From positions 1 through 8,939 of the forward strand of contig CACZFE010000061.1 of NCBI GenBank assembly GCA_902780365.1: DNA of 8,939 bases. Direction: 5' to 3'. Under the pieces are notes generated by a model that saw only the letters and a list, made by a program, of their open reading frames with translations, was not told the DNA's origin and did not search any database. Both the position numbers and the translations under genes were made by a program. Positions within the stretch are counted from its first letter, which is position 1. Every line of letters starts with the position of its first letter. The stretch is from an uncultured Spirochaetales bacterium. GTDB lineage: Bacteria; UBP6; UBA1177. This document shows positions 1-7,652 of the stretch, in pieces.

Positions 1-726
<726 letters not shown>

Positions 727-755
<29 letters not shown>

Positions 756-1173
756 GTTCGTTTTCTCCTTTTCCGAATTTTATTTCAATCCTTACCAGCG
801 GACGGTGCGCATCCCAGCATTCTTTGAACATATCCGCCCATTCGACTATCGTGATTGAGTTTCCAGCCTTCAGATACTCAGGAAAATCGGCGATATAAAG
901 CTCGTCAGGAGAAGAAACTCTGTAAAAATCCCAATGATAAATATCGAATTTTCCTGAATATTTTTTCATTATCACAAAAGTCGGGCTTGCAACTTTCTTT
1001 CTCTCTACATTCAGAGCCTCGCACAAAGCACCGGTAAAAAAAGTCTTCCCCGCGCCAAGGTCACCGTCAAAAACGATGAGCTCTCCACCGTTCAAAGATG
1101 AAGCCAGTTTTTCGGCAAGCGCGATCGTTTCGGCTTCGCTTTTTACAAAAAACGTCTCTTTTGCAAAATCCAT
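727..1173 (-). CDS. tsaE: TsaE, tRNA threonylcarbamoyladenosine biosynthesis ATPase
   Basis: TsaE (YjeE family) is the P-loop ATPase that works with TsaB and TsaD to add the threonylcarbamoyl group to A37 of ANN-decoding tRNAs in the cytoplasm. The 148-residue protein is normal length for the family. Walker A is GDLGAGKT at residues 37-44, the switch-like SPTF is at 63-66, the HWDFYR signature is at 80-85, and VEW (110-112) matches the conserved C-terminal strand. Its ATG follows the nnr stop codon without a gap, and GGGG six bases upstream of the ATG (inside the end of nnr) can serve as ribosome binding site. The last 29 bases overlap the next gene, whose Shine-Dalgarno lies inside tsaE, so translation is probably coupled along nnr-tsaE-membrane gene. 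Pairing of tsaE with the NAD(P)HX repair gene is common in bacteria. Identity is secure. Confidence 0.95.
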
Positions 1174-2634
1174 TTATTTCCCCGTAATTCCTATCATTTC
1201 AACAAGTTTTTCAATATCGTGCATAGTCACCGAACAGCGTTTTTCAAGCTCGATCCCGGCCGCTCTGTGCCTTACGACTGCGTTCACTGAACCTTCGAAA
1301 AGCCCGTGCAGAGCAGTCTCCCTGGCAATTATTCCGGTAAGGGCGTCTCCGCTTCCGCCGAAAGCAAGAGCCTTAGCCCCTGCAGGAACTATCACAGTCT
1401 TTTCGCTGTTTCTCACGAAAGTCGCATGACTTTTCGCTATGAGAACATGATTTTTTTCAAGCGGGAATCTCTCGACAAGACTGATCCACGGTTCATTCCT
1501 GTCAGCTTTGAGAAAGCGCCTGATCTCGCCCTGATGCGGCGTGAAAACAACTTTTTTATCTTTCAGGATCTCAAAGATTTCCTTGTTTTCGGGCATGATG
1601 TCAAACATTCCGGCATCAACTACGAAAGTTCCCTCAAAATCCTTGAAAACAGAGAAATCAAACGGGATTTCCGAAAGTCCCGGACCAATTACAACTGCCG
1701 AAAACTTGTGAAGTTCTTCCGCAATTCTTTCGTTTCCGATAAGCATGAGCCCTGGCATTCTCCCGGCGATCGAAGGAAGGAACTCTTTCTTGAAAGCAGC
1801 CGTCACAAGCCCTCCTCCGCAAGACATGAACGATCTCGCCGAAATTATCGAAGCACCAAGCTTTTCTACTTCGCCGCCAACAACAAGCAGGTGCCCGTTT
1901 CTGTTTTTAAAACCGTCGACCGGAACTTTTACATTTATAACCTGCGGATCTTCTTCAACAAAATATGCAGTTTCAGGTTTTTCTGCTTGAGTAGCCGAAA
2001 TATGACCGAGGACGATTTTTCCTGACCTTTCAGCGCCGCTTCCCGCAAAAAGACCGGTTTTATAAATTCCCATCGTGACAGTTAAATCGGCTTTAACAGC
2101 TTGGCCTAAAACCGCACCGGTATCGCAATCGAGCCCTGTCGGAACATCGATAGAGATGACAAATTTTTTTGTCGGAGAATACGAATTTATGAACTCTACC
2201 GCATCTCTGATTTTACCTGAAATTTCGCTTCTGAGACCGGTCCCAAGCATCGCGTCCACGAAAAGGACTTTTCCAAAAACATCTTTAAAATCAACAATTT
2301 GCACTTTTGCAGGGAGCATACATCTATTCATCCACGCAGAATTTTCAGGGACTTTGTTCTGTTCCTTGAATTCAGCGGTTTCAACTAAAAAAAGCGGCAT
2401 TTCAGGTATTCTGTCGGACAAAAGACGAAGCAGCGCAAAACCGTCGCCGCCGTTGCCGCCATTACCCGAAAACACGACGATTTTGTCGAATTTCTGCGAT
2501 GATACTACCTTATGCAGCTCTTCAAAAACTGAAAAAGCGGCGTTTTCCATCAGGATCAGCGATGGGATCCCCGCTTCCATCGCGCTTTTGTCAAAAGCCC
2601 TTGAATCAACTGTCTTTCCTGCCGGAACTCTCAT
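1174..2634 (-). CDS. nnr: Bifunctional NAD(P)H-hydrate epimerase / ADP-dependent (S)-NAD(P)H-hydrate dehydratase
   Basis: This enzyme repairs NADHX and NADPHX: the N-terminal YjeF_N domain epimerizes the hydrates and the C-terminal ribokinase-like domain dehydrates the S form using ADP. From ATG 2634 it is 486 residues, normal for the fusion. The epimerase part begins MRVPAGKTVDSRAFDKSAM, has GIPSLILMENAA, GNGGNGGDG at 57-65, DAMLGTGL and DVPTGLD at 163-169. The dehydratase part has GPGL at 317, TPHQGE at 365-370 and GGSGDAL at 426-432 with the catalytic-type Asp. Oddities: the usual V-x-DADAL reads VVDAGMF, and the stretch before GGSGD is PAGAKALA instead of the common N-x-GNPGMA type, so the dehydratase half is divergent. 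A longer GTG start at 2742 exists, but it lies upstream of the likely promoter -10 and lacks a Shine-Dalgarno; GGGAGG five bases before ATG 2634 decides the start. First gene of the operon with tsaE. Confidence 0.92.
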   Translation of the reverse strand: MRVPAGKTVDSRAFDKSAMEAGIPSLILMENAAFSVFEELHKVVSSQKFDKIVVFSGNGGNGGDGFALLRLLSDRIPEMPLFLVETAEFKEQNKVPENSAWMNRCMLPAKVQIVDFKDVFGKVLFVDAMLGTGLRSEISGKIRDAVEFINSYSPTKKFVISIDVPTGLDCDTGAVLGQAVKADLTVTMGIYKTGLFAGSGAERSGKIVLGHISATQAEKPETAYFVEEDPQVINVKVPVDGFKNRNGHLLVVGGEVEKLGASIISARSFMSCGGGLVTAAFKKEFLPSIAGRMPGLMLIGNERIAEELHKFSAVVIGPGLSEIPFDFSVFKDFEGTFVVDAGMFDIMPENKEIFEILKDKKVVFTPHQGEIRRFLKADRNEPWISLVERFPLEKNHVLIAKSHATFVRNSEKTVIVPAGAKALAFGGSGDALTGIIARETALHGLFEGSVNAVVRHRAAGIELEKRCSVTMHDIEKLVEMIGITGK

Positions 2635-2639
2635 GACCG

Positions 2640-2645
2640 CCTCCC
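2640..2645 (-). promoter_or_regulatory. Shine-Dalgarno deciding the nnr start
   Basis: GGGAGG on the minus strand with a 5-base spacer to ATG 2634. It supports the shorter nnr product, whose first residues align with the usual YjeF N-terminus, over the 36-residue extension from GTG 2742. Confidence 0.75.
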
Positions 2646-2674
2646 GAAAAATGCGCGTAACATTATTAAATTTA

Positions 2675-2727
2675 GCGGAATCTTTCAAGAAAACCTGAGT
2701 TTTAAGATAACTTGAAAAAGATTCCGC
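2675..2727. repeat. Imperfect inverted repeat, 15-bp arms, in the divergent control region
   Basis: The left arm GCGGAATCTTTCAAG (2675-2689) pairs with the right arm CTTGAAAAAGATTCCGC (2711-2727) over 15 base pairs with two extra bases in the right arm; the loop is 21 bases. The right arm contains the -35 box of the rightward flippase promoter. On the minus strand the arm begins almost exactly where the nnr transcript should start, so the nnr mRNA would carry this hairpin at its 5' end, about 40 bases before the start codon. No U-run follows it in either direction, so it is not an ordinary terminator. It may be an operator for a dimeric regulator or an mRNA-stabilizing leader hairpin. Confidence 0.6.
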
Positions 2728-2739
2728 AGAAATTATAGT
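2712..2739 (+). promoter_or_regulatory. Sigma70-type promoter for the flippase gene
   Basis: TTGAAA at 2712-2717 (5 of 6 to TTGACA), a 16-base spacer, and TATAGT at 2734-2739 (5 of 6 to TATAAT). The predicted start near 2746 gives a short leader of about 23 bases that holds the GCGAGG ribosome binding site before ATG 2769. Inferred from sequence only. Confidence 0.55.
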
Positions 2740-2761
2740 CACCTGTATTTTGATTTTGCGA
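2732..2761 (-). promoter_or_regulatory. Leftward promoter for nnr-tsaE-membrane gene operon
   Basis: A perfect TATAAT lies on the minus strand at 2737-2732. At 17-18 bases upstream the -35 is poor (CGCAAA or TCGCAA), so it may need an activator. Transcription would begin near 2725, leaving a leader of about 90 bases before ATG 2634 that starts with the inverted-repeat hairpin. Its -10 shares four base pairs with the rightward -10, so the two promoters probably compete for polymerase. Confidence 0.45.
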
Positions 2762-2768
2762 GGCTAAA

Positions 2769-4271
2769 ATGAGCACAAACGGTTCAATAATGAAAAAGCT
2801 GCTCGGAGAGAGTGCGGTTTACGGGCTCAGCAGCATTGTCGGGCGTTTTCTCAACTGGATGCTGGTTCCGGTCTACACGAGAGTGCTCGTCCGGACGAGC
2901 GATTACGGCATAGTTACGAATCTTTACGGCTGGACGGCGCTGATGCTCGTCATTCTGACTTACGGAATGGAGACCGGTTTTTTCCGTTTCATCAACAGGG
3001 AGCCTGATCCTAAGCGGGTCTACGGCACGATTTTGACTTCGCTTGCTGCGACTTCGACGCTTTTCGTTCTTGCAGTTGCACTCTTTCTGAAGCCGGTTTC
3101 AGCCGCAATGGGCTATGCCGGGTACAGCGAATTCGTGATGATGCTCGCAGTTATCGTTGCGATGGATGCTTTCTGCGCCGTTCCTTTCGCGAACTTGAGG
3201 CACAAACAGAAAGCGTTCCGTTTTGCCGGCATAAAACTGGCTTCGATTGCAATAAATATCGGGCTCAACCTCTTTTTCCTCATTGCCGCGCCGTGGCTTT
3301 CGAAAAACGGTTTTCCGGCAGTTGATCTCATCTGGTCGCCGGGGCTTGAAATCCGCTATGTCTTCGTTTCAAACGTGGTTTCATCGGCTTTCACGCTTCT
3401 TGCACTTTCACCCGATTTCCTTTTCAAGTGGTCTTTCGATGCAAAACTCATGAAGAGGATTTTCACGTATTCGTTCCCGATCCTTCTTTTCGGAATTGCC
3501 GGAATTTTCAACCAGACTGCCGACAAAATTCTCTTTCCCTACCTTTTTTCCGACCCGACTGAAGCAAATTCGCAGCTCGGGATCTACGGCGCATGCTTTA
3601 AGATCAGTGTGATAATGGTCATGTCGCTCCAGGCTTTCAGATATGCCTACGAGCCTTTCGTTTTCCGCTACAAAAAAGGGGACGACACTTCGATTTACGT
3701 CGATGTAATGCACTTCTTCCTCCTTTTTTCGCTTTTTGTTTTCCTCGGGATAACTTTCTATCTCGATATTTTCAAACATTTGATCGGAAGCGCATACTTC
3801 GCAGGTCTCGCAGTTGTTCCGATAGTCATGCTGGGAGAGCTTTTCTTCGGAATTTATTCCAACCTTTCGATCTGGTACAAACTCACCGACAGAACGAAAT
3901 GGGGCAGCTATTTTTCGCTCGTTGCCTGTATCATAACAGTGCTTGTCATCGTGATTTTTGTGCCGAAATTCGGCTTTATGGCGTGCGCATGGGCTTCGTT
4001 TTTCTCCAATTTGGTTGTAATGGTTGCATCTTATTTCATCGGACAGAAATATTTCCCGATTTCATACAGAGTCGGAAGCGGCGTTTTCTATTTTGCTCTT
4101 GCAATGATTCTCTGGGCTGTCGCAACATTCGTTCCGGTCGAAAACCAAGTTATTTCTCTCGCTTTCAAAACCGTGCTTCTCATAGCTTTTGCAGTGATAG
4201 TCGTCTTAAAAGAACCGCTTCTCCGCGGCGCTCTGCTTGCTGTTAAGAAAAAACTTCTCGGCGGAAGGTAA
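2769..4271 (+). CDS. Oligosaccharide flippase (Wzx/MATE-like, MOP superfamily)
   Basis: A 500-residue, strongly hydrophobic inner-membrane protein with about 14 membrane-spanning stretches. It should move an undecaprenyl-linked glycan or similar lipid-linked precursor to the outer face of the membrane. Family-typical segments are YGLSSIVGRFLNWMLVPVY at 18-36, the TYGMETGFFRF stretch at 64-74, NQTADKILFPYLF at 248-260, LGIYGACFKIS at 270-280 and LQAFRYAYEPFVF at 287-299. The C-terminus is a short basic tail (KKKLLGGR). The closest resemblance I recognise is to the polysaccharide-biosynthesis flippases of Bacteroidetes and related groups. ATG 2769 has GCGAGG five bases upstream; the internal ATG at residue 8 has no Shine-Dalgarno. 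No glycosyltransferases or polymerase sit next to it in the window, so the substrate cannot be inferred (O-antigen, capsule or a peptidoglycan precursor are possible). It is divergent from nnr and followed by an envelope protein gene. Confidence 0.88.
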   Translation: MSTNGSIMKKLLGESAVYGLSSIVGRFLNWMLVPVYTRVLVRTSDYGIVTNLYGWTALMLVILTYGMETGFFRFINREPDPKRVYGTILTSLAATSTLFVLAVALFLKPVSAAMGYAGYSEFVMMLAVIVAMDAFCAVPFANLRHKQKAFRFAGIKLASIAINIGLNLFFLIAAPWLSKNGFPAVDLIWSPGLEIRYVFVSNVVSSAFTLLALSPDFLFKWSFDAKLMKRIFTYSFPILLFGIAGIFNQTADKILFPYLFSDPTEANSQLGIYGACFKISVIMVMSLQAFRYAYEPFVFRYKKGDDTSIYVDVMHFFLLFSLFVFLGITFYLDIFKHLIGSAYFAGLAVVPIVMLGELFFGIYSNLSIWYKLTDRTKWGSYFSLVACIITVLVIVIFVPKFGFMACAWASFFSNLVVMVASYFIGQKYFPISYRVGSGVFYFALAMILWAVATFVPVENQVISLAFKTVLLIAFAVIVVLKEPLLRGALLAVKKKLLGGR

Positions 4272-4280
4272 TTGTTTTTC

Positions 4281-4309
4281 TTGATTAAACCGCTTTCTAA
4301 AGCCATAAT
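4281..4309 (+). promoter_or_regulatory. Candidate promoter for the 602-residue envelope protein
   Basis: TTGATT (4281-4286), a 17-base spacer and CATAAT (4304-4309, 5 of 6) sit in the 71-base gap after the flippase stop. A start near 4316 leaves a leader of about 27 bases. The spacer contains the small palindrome GCTTTCTAAAGC (4292-4303), a possible but unproven operator. Read-through from the flippase gene is also possible because I find no convincing terminator. Confidence 0.45.
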
Positions 4310-4342
4310 AGCCCGTTTTTAAGGTGTTTTGGATCTGACATC

Positions 4343-6151
4343 ATGATCACCATTGAAAAAGTCCTCAGAGTCGTTTCGGCTTCAGTGCTTGCCGCGACGA
4401 TTATTTTCACGATTGCAGTCGTAATTAAAGAACTCACGAAGCCGAAAGATATTCTCGAACGGATCAAAAAAGAGCATTGCACCTCTGTTTCGGAGTACGA
4501 CATTTCAGCATTCAATGAATATAGCTACACTGTGAAACATCCCGACAGCGACTGCGTTTTTGTTCCAAGTTCCCTGCGAGAAAAATCACGTTTTGCCGGT
4601 TCCGTTTTCAAATTCAGCAAACTTGATCATTTCGGCTATCTTTTTGCAGGCAAGAGCGGAATCCTGCTGAAAAAAAACGGCGACTCGCTTGAACTTGAAA
4701 AGGAAGCCGATTTTATCATCAAATGTTTCCGCAACGAAAAGTGCCCCGACAGTGTTCCCGACAAAAAGCGCACGGTTACGGCGACAGCTCTTGATATTAA
4801 CGGAAACGTAACGATGTCGGTAACTTACGAAGAAGAACTTGTTTCCGCGACGGCAAAAAATCTGAAAAAACTTTTTAACGAAATAGCCAAGATCAAAAAA
4901 CTCGATTTGGCAAAACTTCGCCTCATTCTCTACTTCCATTCAGAATACGCCTACTTAGAAGACAAAAGCGACAAGTATTTAATTTCATTGCCAAAAAGCG
5001 GCGTTGACGGACTTTATCTGAAATCCCGCGGTGCAAAAATCAGACTCCTTCCGTGGGAATATTCGACAAACCCCCTTTCAGTCCTCGACAGAAAAGGCTC
5101 GCAGTACGGGCTTGACAAAAATGAATACCAGAAAGAGGTCGCTTCGGTCTATTTTTACAGAACAACGCAGTTTTCTGAAAATGACGGGAACGCGGAGCCG
5201 TGGTTTGACGGTTCTTCGCTGCAAAAAAACGACTATTCGCCGAAATTTTCCCTCCATCTCATCTCCAAACACTTAAAAAACATCCAGCGTGAAGACGGCT
5301 CTTTCCCGACTGAGCTCGAAACTTCCGATGCAAAAGAAAAAAACGCGAAAGAATCACTTCTAATGCAGACCTACGCGGCTGAAGTCCTTTTCAGAATGGC
5401 TGAATACCTTGAAGATCCTGCTCTTGCCGAAGCGGCTGAAAAAGCTTTGAAATATGTCCTTGAAAAAGAGGGAAAAGAGGATGCGGCAACAGCCAAATTA
5501 GAAGCTCTGATGTTGAAGCAGAAAAAAGAGACAGGCTATCAGTATCAGTTTTTTGATTTCGACCGCACCGAAAAGGCGATAACTGCAAACTTCATATATT
5601 CGGGCATTTTCATCGAGGCGTTTTCGCTCCTTTCGAAAGATAAAAACAAGGATGAAAAAATCGTTGAACTGCTGAAGAAGGCTATTTTTCTTTTTGAAAG
5701 CGCAACTACCGAAAACAAGATGCGTTTTATCGCTTATCTTGCCGATTTCAATCCTGAAAAAGAGAGCACTTCATATAAAGCAATGGAAGATTTTTTTGCT
5801 TCGCAGACCGCTTTTTTAAAAGAGAGAACTTTCGACGCACGCGGTTTCTGGTATGAAGAAGGAACTTTCTCGTCCGACAAAAGCAAAAATTTCCCGGACA
5901 CTTCACTTTCACTGCTCCTTGCAGACGGCTTGATGAAGGCGTTTAACAATGGACTGATTGACAGCGAAACAGGGTTGCGTTCTTCTGACTTCATAAGAAA
6001 ACTTATCGTCAGTGGCGACGACTTTCCGAACTGGGGAAGCGTAAAGGCGAAAGCCAGGATCCAAGGCGGCGTCCGTGCTTCCAACCGCTCGAAATCGGTC
6101 AAACTTTCAAACACACTGCGCGCTGCGTCTTACTTTACCTACATAGAATAG
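4343..6151 (+). CDS. Membrane-anchored extracytoplasmic protein, possible AMMECR1-like domain plus alpha/alpha-toroid
   Basis: I do not recognise this 602-residue protein as a named family. Residues 7-29 form a single N-terminal helix (LRVVSASVLAATIIFTIAVV) with no signal-peptidase II lipobox, so it is likely a signal anchor with the bulk outside the membrane. Residues 145-280 loosely follow an AMMECR1 pattern: an alternating strand-helix region, then GVDGLYL, IRLLPWEY, a YGLDKNEYQKEV stretch and VYFYRTTQF. From about 300 it becomes helix-rich with features of six-hairpin/terpenoid toroid folds: HLKNIQREDGSFPTE at 310-324, MQTYAAEVLFRMAEYL at 341-356, FIYSGIFIEAF at 417-427 and a closing GGVRASNRS...NTLRAASYF stretch at 575-597. 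Such toroids include polysaccharide lyases, epimerases and glycosidases, but no catalytic set can be named. Start ATG 4343 has only a weak GGAT eight bases upstream. It is flanked by a flippase gene and a YkgJ-type gene 9 bases downstream, suggesting a role in envelope glycan processing. Confidence 0.8.
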   Translation: MITIEKVLRVVSASVLAATIIFTIAVVIKELTKPKDILERIKKEHCTSVSEYDISAFNEYSYTVKHPDSDCVFVPSSLREKSRFAGSVFKFSKLDHFGYLFAGKSGILLKKNGDSLELEKEADFIIKCFRNEKCPDSVPDKKRTVTATALDINGNVTMSVTYEEELVSATAKNLKKLFNEIAKIKKLDLAKLRLILYFHSEYAYLEDKSDKYLISLPKSGVDGLYLKSRGAKIRLLPWEYSTNPLSVLDRKGSQYGLDKNEYQKEVASVYFYRTTQFSENDGNAEPWFDGSSLQKNDYSPKFSLHLISKHLKNIQREDGSFPTELETSDAKEKNAKESLLMQTYAAEVLFRMAEYLEDPALAEAAEKALKYVLEKEGKEDAATAKLEALMLKQKKETGYQYQFFDFDRTEKAITANFIYSGIFIEAFSLLSKDKNKDEKIVELLKKAIFLFESATTENKMRFIAYLADFNPEKESTSYKAMEDFFASQTAFLKERTFDARGFWYEEGTFSSDKSKNFPDTSLSLLLADGLMKAFNNGLIDSETGLRSSDFIRKLIVSGDDFPNWGSVKAKARIQGGVRASNRSKSVKLSNTLRAASYFTYIE

Positions 6152-6160
6152 CGGGGAAAA

Positions 6161-6679
6161 ATGAACTTTTTTAAATGCACTGCATGCGGAGGCTGCTGCT
6201 CGGGCGACGGATCGGTCTTTTTATATCCCGAAGATGTCCGGAGTTTAGCCGAAAACTTTAAAATGACGCTTCAGGAATTTATCGACAAATACACCGATTT
6301 CATCATTCTGGAATACTGCGAAGAGGGCTCTTCTTTTTCCTATCTACCTTATATCGTTATGAAAAAAGAGAACGACGCCTGCATTTTTTTAAAGTCGAAA
6401 AGATGTTCCATACACGATTTCAAGCCGTTCCAGTGCAGAAACACTCCTTTTGTCAGCGAATTTTTCACCGATGACGAGTGGAGAAAATTTTTAATGAAAC
6501 ACTGCCCCGCGCTCATGAAGCTCAAAGAAGAGGATCTTGAACAATACCGGCCGTTGGCGCAGGTTTCGGACGAAAAAAACAAGAATTACGAATTCATTTT
6601 GAGGCAGAACAGCTACAGTCTTGAAAAAATTTTGGGTGTAACTCTGCCGGAACCGAAAATCATTCCGGTCGAATCTTAA
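6161..6679 (+). CDS. YkgJ-family CxxCxxCC zinc/iron-chelating domain protein
   Basis: A 172-residue cytoplasmic protein of the YkgJ/UPF0153 family (PF03692), whose cysteines are thought to bind a metal ion or iron-sulfur cluster; the biochemical role is unknown. The N-terminal signature is C6-x2-C9-x2-C12-C13 within FKCTACGGCCSGDGSVFLYP. The second half of the site is C74 (ACIFL), C82 (KRCSIHDFKPFQC) and C92; C53 and C115 are additional cysteines. Length is usual for a stand-alone member. GGGG four bases before ATG 6161 is the likely ribosome binding site, and only 9 bases separate it from the upstream 602-residue gene, so the two are probably one transcript. The last 20 bases overlap the convergent etfA. 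No membrane segment is visible. The family call is secure, the function is not. Confidence 0.88.
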   Translation: MNFFKCTACGGCCSGDGSVFLYPEDVRSLAENFKMTLQEFIDKYTDFIILEYCEEGSSFSYLPYIVMKKENDACIFLKSKRCSIHDFKPFQCRNTPFVSEFFTDDEWRKFLMKHCPALMKLKEEDLEQYRPLAQVSDEKNKNYEFILRQNSYSLEKILGVTLPEPKIIPVES

Positions 6680-7652
6680 AAAATTTCTCAGCTAAGTTCA
6701 GCCACTCTTCGGCGTCCATAACAAAGCCAAGATCAGAATAATTGAATATTTCCGCAGATTTATCAGTATTGACCGAAACAATGAAAGAACTCGATTTCAT
6801 TCCGGCAAGATGCTGCACCGCGCCCGAAATGCCTATCGCGAAATAAATTTCAGGCGTGATGGTTTTTCCCGATTGTCCTACCTGACGGGGCTGCTCAAGC
6901 CAGCCTTTCTCGACGATCTTTCGAGAGCATGCGAGCACTCCGCCGATACTTGCGGCAAAGTCACCGAAACGTCTGACAAGTTCGCGGGAAGCAACACCGT
7001 TTCCGACAGAAACAACAACCGAAGCATCTTCGATTTTCGCAGAACTATTTGTAATTATTGAATTTTCTTTAAGTTTTAGAACTCTTTCCGCAACTGCTGT
7101 AAAATCATTTCTGACTATATTTTTTTCAAAATTTTCAGTTTTATAATCTCTCTTTTTAAAAACCGACGGTCTCGCTGTAGCCATCTGCGGCAAAGTATTC
7201 GGAGAAATTATGTGCGCCATGATATTGCCGCCCAAAGCAGGCCTGATCTGGACAAGCCTCCCCTCTCCGTCAATATCGAAACTGGTACAGTCTGCCGTTA
7301 TTCCGCAGTGGAGACGCGCCGCGACTTCAGGCGCAAGCACTCTGCCGTAATCTGTCGCAGGAAAAAGCACCGTAGAAGGAGAAATCTCAGAAATTATCGA
7401 AGAAACAGCCAGAACATCAGCCTCAAGTTCAAAAACAGCGGCTTTTCTGTGAGAAAACACAAAAACCTTGTCCGCACCGAAATCCTTTAAAGCCGAAACA
7501 TCGCAGTTTTCATCGGCACAGACAAGCGCAATGACTGCTTCTCCTGTTTTTTCGGCTAAATCACGCGCCGCACCAAGAAGTTCGAAAGTGACATTTTTGA
7601 AAGAACCGTCAGTTTCGACTGAAGCAACTACTGCAATTCCAGAATTTCTCAT
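6660..7652 (-). CDS. etfA: Electron transfer flavoprotein alpha subunit
   Basis: EtfA pairs with EtfB to carry electrons between acyl-CoA dehydrogenases or other flavoenzymes and the quinone pool or ferredoxin. The 330-residue protein has an N-terminal alpha/beta domain with the GITADCT motif (117-123), RPALGGNIMA (137-146) and PQMATARPSVF (155-165). The C-terminal FAD-binding domain runs GWLEQPRQVGQSGKTITPE (250-268), YFAIGISGAVQHLAGM (270-285) and IVSVNTDKSAEIF (291-303). Deviations: QVGQSG where QVGQTG is usual, and VNTDKSAEIF where INxDPxAPIF is usual. The TADCT, GGN and PQMATxRP pattern is typical of ETFs from anaerobes, some of which bifurcate electrons; that is inference. Its ATG overlaps the miaB stop (TAATG), so translation is coupled to miaB. 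EtfB, normally the gene directly before etfA, is not there. Confidence 0.95.
   Translation of the reverse strand: MRNSGIAVVASVETDGSFKNVTFELLGAARDLAEKTGEAVIALVCADENCDVSALKDFGADKVFVFSHRKAAVFELEADVLAVSSIISEISPSTVLFPATDYGRVLAPEVAARLHCGITADCTSFDIDGEGRLVQIRPALGGNIMAHIISPNTLPQMATARPSVFKKRDYKTENFEKNIVRNDFTAVAERVLKLKENSIITNSSAKIEDASVVVSVGNGVASRELVRRFGDFAASIGGVLACSRKIVEKGWLEQPRQVGQSGKTITPEIYFAIGISGAVQHLAGMKSSSFIVSVNTDKSAEIFNYSDLGFVMDAEEWLNLAEKFFKIRPE

Noticed and set aside
1306..2025. Plus-strand open frame of 239 codons
   Set aside because: It is antisense to nnr, which has diagnostic motifs across the same bases; the translated product is Arg/Ser/Phe-rich with no family pattern.
2075..2698. Plus-strand open frame of 207 codons
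   Set aside because: Antisense shadow of the epimerase half of nnr; low-complexity Ser/Thr/Pro product and no ribosome binding site noted.
3899..4246. Second plus-strand frame inside the flippase gene
   Set aside because: It overlaps the flippase in another frame; the flippase frame encodes coherent membrane helices there, this one does not.
4245..4282. Possible bidirectional terminator after the flippase: AAGAAAAA and TTTTTCTT flanking CTTC/GAAG
   Set aside because: The GC stem is only 4-5 pairs and seven unpaired bases separate it from the T-run, so I do not count it as an intrinsic terminator.
4343..4442. Lipoprotein signal at the start of the 602-residue protein
   Set aside because: There is no cysteine in a lipobox context after the hydrophobic helix; the first Cys is residue 46, far beyond it.
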